Assembly: GCA_024635465.1 (NCBI GenBank)
Contig: JAGXIS010000140.1
Span: forward strand, 1 to 9,901
Direction of reading: 5' to 3'
DNA from: Bacteroidota bacterium
GTDB lineage: Bacteria > Bacteroidota > Rhodothermia > Balneolales > Balneolaceae
DNA: 9,901 nt
The notes under the pieces are model-generated. The model worked only from the letters and a program-made list of their open reading frames with translations, ran no database searches and had not been told where the DNA came from. Shown here piece by piece: positions 5,056 through 9,901 of the stretch (its first letter is position 1; each line of letters opens with the position of its first letter). Made by a program: the position numbers and the translations under genes.

Positions 5056-7974
5056 ATGACAACAGTACGATTTATTGGATTTACCATCCTGCTTTTGATT
5101 GTATCGCTACCGGTACAGGCTCAACTATATCAGACGCAATATCGTATTCCGGGACAGGATTGGATGGAGATCAGGTCTGAACAGTTTCGTTTAATCTATC
5201 CGGAAAGATATCGTGATGAAGCGATTCGTGCCATGACTATCTTGGAAAGTGACTACTCTGAAATAAAAAAATTAGTAGGCGGATCTGTTCGTAATTTTCC
5301 AGTGATCATCAATCCGGAAAACGATCGTTCCAATGGATTTGTATCACCGATCAACTTCAGGTCAGAAGTAGAGTTGTCACCCATATTGGGTAAAACCATG
5401 AATCCACGCTCCGGTGATTGGTTTGAACTGGTATTACCCCATGAATTGGTTCATGTGATGCATTTTAGTGTAAATCCACCCGCTCTTACACGAGCACTGG
5501 GACTTTTTTCACCCGATGTGAGAAGATCGGTTCATGGGGCTGCGCCACTTGGAGTGTTTGAAGGGATCGCTGTCCATCACGAAAGTCACGGTTCAGTACC
5601 ACTTTCAGGTAGGGGGCATCACTCCTACTTTAGAAATCAATTCAATGCTCTGATTGATACGAGGCAGGAGTGGTCGATGGGACAGCTATTACATGTCTCC
5701 GATTTTACACCTCCATTCGATCGACACTATATCGGTGGGTATGAATTCACCCATTGGCTGTTGAATAATTATGGTGAAGAGGTGATTAAAGAATCTATCA
5801 AAACCCACTATAAATACCCCTTTTTAGGATATGGAACGGCACTTCGTATTACCACCGGAGATTGGCCCGGCAAACTTTACAAGGACTTTAGTGCAGTTAA
5901 AACCGCAGAAGAAAGAGAGCGTCGATCAAATCTGAGTGTAGATACATTTACGGAATCAGAGGAGGTACTGTTTGATGCTGATTGCAAAAGACTCAATCGT
6001 CCACTATGGCTGGATGATCAAAGCCTGATTTTTTATGGACGCAGTTGTAACAGATCTCCGGGTTTTTATCACTACAGTGTTGATGAAAAAAAATCCCGGC
6101 TCCTTCATGAGGTAATCATTTCGCCGGATCACCTATACTCGATGGACAGTGATAAAAAGTTTATCTACTACTCGAGATATCATTCAGATAGGAAGTATGA
6201 CAATATTTTCCGCGGCGATCTTCAACGATTTGATATTGAGCAACAATCAGCAGAAAGGCTGACTCACGAGAAGAGAGTATTTTCACCCGAATGGTCTGAA
6301 AAGGAAATATATGCTCTGCAGGTTGATGGGACTGAAATGAATTTAGTATCTGTAAGTCCGGTGGACGGAAATGTAGCGGATCGCTTTGATAAACCGGAAA
6401 ACTCTTCGGTGGTTCAGGTTGCAGTGAACCCACATAGAGAGGGGCACTATGCAGTGATAGGGAGAATTAAAAGTGTACAGGGAGTATGGCTGACCGATCT
6501 AAATGTTCAAGAACCCCTGTTTTCAACGAATCCGGATATTGTTTTTACGGATGGATCGGTATACGATTTGTCGTGGCATCCAACGGAAGAGAAACTGCTC
6601 TTTGTATCGGATCATACAGGGGTGATGAATTTGTATGAGTTTGATTTGGAGAAAAAGATCATCATGCAAATCACTGAAAGTCAATACAATGCATTTGAAG
6701 GTTCTTACTCACCGAGTGGTGATAGGGTTGCTTATATCAGTCAGGAAGGAAATGAACAGAGACTTTTTGTGATGGAAAAGTCCAATTTCCCTGGAGAATC
6801 GATAAGCAGTGAGGAGTGGGCATTTAATAGTCAGATTGAAGATCGGATGGATCGACCGTTGATGAATCGGGAAATAAATCGGAACATCGATAGCGAGGAT
6901 TGGGAATTTGATCGATATCGAACCGGCGCCGGATGGTTAAAACCGCGATTATGGAGCCCTACTTATGAGAGAGAAAATGGGTTAGATCGTCTGGGTCTCA
7001 GGTTTGAAAGTATAGATGTGATGAGTAGTCAAAGTTATCAGGTGGATATAAACCACTATTCAGACCGAATATGGTACGATGTTGAGTATGTGAATCGCAC
7101 TTATTTTCCGGGCTTTCGATTGGAGCTGTTTAATAGTCCGAATTTCACATCGTTGCGTCGGGAGATTGATGGGGAAGAGATCAGACTGGAAACTATCCAG
7201 CAATCGAGGGGTGGAGCCATAAAGGTGCCTATTCGATATCGTCTTGAAAGTAATATCCGATTCAGTTCATTTTTGATAGAACCGCAATACTTTATAAGCC
7301 AGATTCGATTTTTAGATCGATTTCAACCATCTGCTGCGTTATCGGATTTTGGGACAAGACACACCATTGGCCTGCGATCCGTACTCAATTACAGAATCAG
7401 GCAGTTTACCCGGGATGTTCAACCCAATAGCGGTGCCGTATTCTTTGCTGAAGGAAGATATGGTTTAAACAGCGATGAGTTTACCATCAGAGATAACCGG
7501 GCAAACATTGAAGTAAATCTGACCCAGAGAAAGGGGATTCGGGCCGGAGTCATCGGTTTTGTAGCCCCGCTCTCAAAATGGAATCAATCTTTGAGATTGG
7601 CAGCGGAGATCTACAGTCAGACAGACATACCGGTCTTCAATGTACGATCGAATTTTTCAGAACTTTTTAGTGGAACTCCGTTTCAGGAATCTAATCAAGT
7701 TGGAATTTTTAGTACCCGGTATACGATTCCTCTGGTTTATCCGGATGATGGGGGTCTGCTGCTACCCGCTTATCTTTCGAATGTATATCTGGTCCTTTTC
7801 ACTCAGTCCATATCCAACTTTGATTCAGGGGTACAATTCGATGAAACAAGAACCGTTTTGGGTGCCGGGATACGTTCAAGATTCCGTATAAGCAATCTTT
7901 CATTTGATGTGGGAATTTCAATCGGCTGGGAGCCGGCACGTAAAGAAGTGACCTGGAACGCCGGTACGTTTTGA
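5056..7974 (+). CDS. Exported gluzincin metalloprotease / beta-propeller / outer-membrane barrel protein
   Basis: About 972 aa from ATG 5056, chosen because it opens a signal peptide (MTTVRF then a hydrophobic core, cleavage probably after VQA, residue 22). ATG 5026 is an alternative that adds 10 residues; the open frame to 4930 overlaps the transporter gene and is not credible. Residues ~30-285 resemble a peptidase-MA-like domain: HELVH at 129-133, then FEGIA with Glu169 as probable third zinc ligand, and GGYEFTHWL (227-235). Residues ~310-575 carry repeated TolB/PD40-like blades, for example YDLSWHPTEEKLLFVSD (503-519) and GSYSPSGDRVAYIS (549-562). Residues ~620-972 are rich in alternating beta strands and end in Phe, like an outer-membrane barrel (surface-antigen/BamA-like). 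Cys310 and Cys331 could form a disulfide. The likely site is the outer membrane, protease and propeller in the periplasm or at the surface. Substrate unknown. TGA at 7972. Confidence 0.8.
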   Translation: MTTVRFIGFTILLLIVSLPVQAQLYQTQYRIPGQDWMEIRSEQFRLIYPERYRDEAIRAMTILESDYSEIKKLVGGSVRNFPVIINPENDRSNGFVSPINFRSEVELSPILGKTMNPRSGDWFELVLPHELVHVMHFSVNPPALTRALGLFSPDVRRSVHGAAPLGVFEGIAVHHESHGSVPLSGRGHHSYFRNQFNALIDTRQEWSMGQLLHVSDFTPPFDRHYIGGYEFTHWLLNNYGEEVIKESIKTHYKYPFLGYGTALRITTGDWPGKLYKDFSAVKTAEERERRSNLSVDTFTESEEVLFDADCKRLNRPLWLDDQSLIFYGRSCNRSPGFYHYSVDEKKSRLLHEVIISPDHLYSMDSDKKFIYYSRYHSDRKYDNIFRGDLQRFDIEQQSAERLTHEKRVFSPEWSEKEIYALQVDGTEMNLVSVSPVDGNVADRFDKPENSSVVQVAVNPHREGHYAVIGRIKSVQGVWLTDLNVQEPLFSTNPDIVFTDGSVYDLSWHPTEEKLLFVSDHTGVMNLYEFDLEKKIIMQITESQYNAFEGSYSPSGDRVAYISQEGNEQRLFVMEKSNFPGESISSEEWAFNSQIEDRMDRPLMNREINRNIDSEDWEFDRYRTGAGWLKPRLWSPTYERENGLDRLGLRFESIDVMSSQSYQVDINHYSDRIWYDVEYVNRTYFPGFRLELFNSPNFTSLRREIDGEEIRLETIQQSRGGAIKVPIRYRLESNIRFSSFLIEPQYFISQIRFLDRFQPSAALSDFGTRHTIGLRSVLNYRIRQFTRDVQPNSGAVFFAEGRYGLNSDEFTIRDNRANIEVNLTQRKGIRAGVIGFVAPLSKWNQSLRLAAEIYSQTDIPVFNVRSNFSELFSGTPFQESNQVGIFSTRYTIPLVYPDDGGLLLPAYLSNVYLVLFTQSISNFDSGVQFDETRTVLGAGIRSRFRISNLSFDVGISIGWEPARKEVTWNAGTF

Positions 7975-8299
7975 TAGCTTCTGAAACTGATTTTCAGTAG
8001 ATACGTTCATCAAACAGCGACAGATCGTTTTGGTTAATTAATGCAGAAAAAACCATCATTTTCCCACAACATTTTCCGAAGTTCACTTCATAGAATCAGG
8101 AAAATTTGTATACTAGTAATAGGCAATTATTCCAAGAGTACATCGACAGGTAGAAAGATTGAAATTCATAAGTTTGATATTTTGTATGAATAGAATCAAG
8201 TATTCGGAGTAAGACAAGAATAGACATATTTAATGATGTTGGTTTGTGCGGGGTGACACTCCCTTACCTCTTAAATGATAACAAAACGGAACATAAAAT
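7975..8299. other. Intergenic region upstream of recJ
   Basis: These 325 AT-rich bases hold no convincing gene. Just after the preceding stop, CTGAAA (7981-7986) pairs with TTTCAG (7992-7997), but there is no U-tract, so it is a poor terminator. A 50-codon frame (8041-8193, +, starting MQKKPSFSHN) has no recognisable motif. TAAGTTTG at 8169-8176 matches the Bacteroidota -7 consensus TAnnTTTG but lacks a TTG at the right distance upstream; if used, it would give recJ a leader of over 100 bases. No riboswitch or tRNA fold was recognised. Confidence 0.5.
8169..8176 (+). promoter_or_regulatory. Possible Bacteroidota -7 promoter element for recJ
   Basis: TAAGTTTG fits TAnnTTTG, the -7 box of the Bacteroidota primary sigma factor. 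No matching TTTG/TTG is seen about 20 bases upstream, so this is only a candidate. Confidence 0.2.
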
Positions 8300-9901
8300 A
8301 TGTCGTACCGATGGGTCTATCCAAGTACCCTGAAGGAGAAGGATATCTCTTTGTTGCAGGATCAGCTCAACATCCCGATAGAGATTGCTCAACTACTCAC
8401 ACTTCGGGGCATCACCGACTTTGACCGGGCAAAAATATTCTTCAGACCTGAAGAGGAAAAACTTCACGATCCCTTTTTAATGAAAGATATGGAGGCGGCG
8501 GCATGTCGACTCTCCACTGCGATTAGAAACAGGGAAAAAGTAGTTATCTACGGGGATTATGATGTAGATGGGACTACTGCGGTCAGTATACTTTACTTAT
8601 TTCTAAAAGGGTTTGGTCTGGATGTAGAATACTATATACCCGATCGTTTCAAAGAGGGATATGGCATCAGTGAAGATGGAATTCATTATGCATTTCAAAA
8701 AAAAGCTGATTTAATTGTATCCGTAGATTGCGGAATTACAGCCATTGAAGAAGCAAAATATGTGAAGGAGCAGGGGATGGATTTAATCATCTGTGATCAC
8801 CACACCGTTGGAAGTTCCCTGCCGGATGCTGTAGCTGTTTTGGATCCCAAAAGGACGGATTGTAACTATCCGTTTGATGGATTATCAGGTGCCGGAGTAG
8901 GGTTTAAACTCGTTCAGGGGACCGTGCAAAAGCTGGGTTTACCGGCTTCCACGTATGAGTCATTTTTAGATCTGGTTGCCATTTCAATTGCTTCTGACAT
9001 TGTTCCGATCGTTGATGAAAACCGCACATTGATGAGGCTTGGGTTAAAGAAAATCAATCTTGATCCAAGGCCCGGAATTAAAGCACTGCTTGATCTGATA
9101 AATATCCAGCCGGGAGCGATCACAACAACACAGATTGTTTTTTCAATAGGTCCCAGGATTAATGCGGCGGGACGAATGGGAGATGCGACAACGGCTGTTC
9201 AACTGTTGATTGCTGAAGATTCTGTCATGGCAGATAAGTATGCACGTCAATTGGAGGCGATCAATATAAAGCGTAGAAGTACCGATACAGAGACGATGGA
9301 AGAAGCCATGGAAATGTTGGAAAACCAATTCGACATGAGTGAGACATCAGCAATGGTTCTGCACCATCCCGATTGGCATCTGGGAGTTATTGGCATTGTT
9401 GCGTCGCGTTTGGTAGACGCTCATTACCGTCCGGCAGTTATGTTGAGTACTGTTGAAGGTAAGATCAAAGGATCGGCCCGATCGATCAAAGGATTTAATA
9501 TTTATGATGCATTAAAAGAGTGCGAAGATCTGTTGGAGCAGTTTGGCGGACACGAGTTTGCAGCCGGATTAACCATGGATATTCAAAATTTGGATGAGTT
9601 TCGGAACAGGTTGAATGATATTGCTAGTACGATGCTTTCGGAAAATGATTTCAAACCGGAGTTGGAGATATCTGCTATTCTGGATCTCAAAAAAGTGAAT
9701 ACCAAATTTTGGAAGTTATTAACGCAGTTTGAGCCATTTGGTCCTGAGAATCAACAGCCGGTTTTTGTGAGCCGTGACGTAACTATTCAAGGTGTACCCA
9801 CGATTGTCGGAAATGGTCATCTGAAGATGAGAGTAAAACAGAATGGCTCTGCTGTGTTTGATGCCATTGGTTTTAACATGCACGATTTTGAGCCTTTACT
9901 G
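8300..9901 (+). CDS. recJ: Single-stranded-DNA-specific exonuclease RecJ (3' partial)
   Basis: RecJ degrades single-stranded DNA 5' to 3' in RecF-pathway recombination, mismatch repair and base-excision repair; it is cytosolic and needs Mn/Mg. The frame starts at ATG 8300, the first start after an in-frame TAA at 8294, and stays open to the window end: 534 codons, with perhaps 30-50 missing compared with the usual 560-580. All DHH-phosphoesterase motifs are visible: YGDYDVDG (84-91), VDCGIT (142-147), CDHH (165-168), SGAGVGFKL (196-204), SDIVP (232-236) and GPRINAAGRM (284-293). The DHHA1 domain shows GIVASRL (365-371), GSARS (391-395) and GGHEFAAG (416-423). From about 455 the sequence enters the OB-fold (FEPFGPENQQPVF, 477-489). 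No catalytic residue is missing and there is no frameshift. There is no Shine-Dalgarno ahead of the ATG. It has its own 325-bp upstream gap, so it is probably transcribed separately. Confidence 0.96.
   Translation, partial: MSYRWVYPSTLKEKDISLLQDQLNIPIEIAQLLTLRGITDFDRAKIFFRPEEEKLHDPFLMKDMEAAACRLSTAIRNREKVVIYGDYDVDGTTAVSILYLFLKGFGLDVEYYIPDRFKEGYGISEDGIHYAFQKKADLIVSVDCGITAIEEAKYVKEQGMDLIICDHHTVGSSLPDAVAVLDPKRTDCNYPFDGLSGAGVGFKLVQGTVQKLGLPASTYESFLDLVAISIASDIVPIVDENRTLMRLGLKKINLDPRPGIKALLDLINIQPGAITTTQIVFSIGPRINAAGRMGDATTAVQLLIAEDSVMADKYARQLEAINIKRRSTDTETMEEAMEMLENQFDMSETSAMVLHHPDWHLGVIGIVASRLVDAHYRPAVMLSTVEGKIKGSARSIKGFNIYDALKECEDLLEQFGGHEFAAGLTMDIQNLDEFRNRLNDIASTMLSENDFKPELEISAILDLKKVNTKFWKLLTQFEPFGPENQQPVFVSRDVTIQGVPTIVGNGHLKMRVKQNGSAVFDAIGFNMHDFEPLL

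Noticed and set aside
7981..7997. Intrinsic terminator after the metalloprotease gene
   Set aside because: The stem is only 6 bp (CTGAAA/TTTCAG) with low GC and is not followed by a T-run.

Overview
The window looks like chromosomal DNA from a Bacteroidota-type bacterium, most likely the Balneolota/Rhodothermia side. This is an inference from gene content and style. AT content is moderate, none of the four visible start codons has a convincing Shine-Dalgarno sequence, and the gene set (Uup-type ABC-F, baeRF-like protein, odd Nramp, outer-membrane metalloprotease-propeller, RecJ) fits that group. No rRNA, tRNA, CRISPR array, prophage or transposase gene was found. Species cannot be fixed from sequence reading alone.

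Layout: (1) 1-1889, +, an ABC-F ATPase (uup-like), open at the left edge. (2) 1890-2451, a 562-bp convergent intergenic region packed with palindromic interspersed repeats: a 28-bp perfect inverted repeat, a degenerate element end, and two ~120-bp REP/MITE-like elements sharing a 55-bp identical half, each followed by an AT-rich hairpin spacer. (3) 2452-3579, -, a 375-aa protein resembling the bacterial archaeo-eukaryotic release factor (baeRF) superfamily. (4) 3580-3751, a divergent promoter region. (5) 3752-5014, +, an Nramp-fold membrane transporter in which the DPGN and MPH metal-binding motifs are replaced. (6) 5056-7974, +, a ~972-aa exported protein with a gluzincin (HELVH...E) N-terminal domain, a TolB/PD40-like beta-propeller and a probable outer-membrane barrel. 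(7) 7975-8299, intergenic with no clear gene. (8) 8300-9901, +, recJ, running off the right edge with 534 codons visible.

How they relate: the ABC-F protein and the baeRF-like protein both point to the ribosome, but they are convergent and separated by repeats, so no operon is implied. The transporter and the metalloprotease are co-directional with a 41-bp gap and may be co-transcribed. RecJ (5'-3' single-strand exonuclease) is a housekeeping repair gene with its own 325-bp upstream gap.

The points most worth a second look are the repeat cluster with its repeated TGACGT-AAGTTAT-hairpin module, the motif-less Nramp homologue, and the three-domain protease/propeller/barrel protein. None is clearly an undescribed defence or mobile system.
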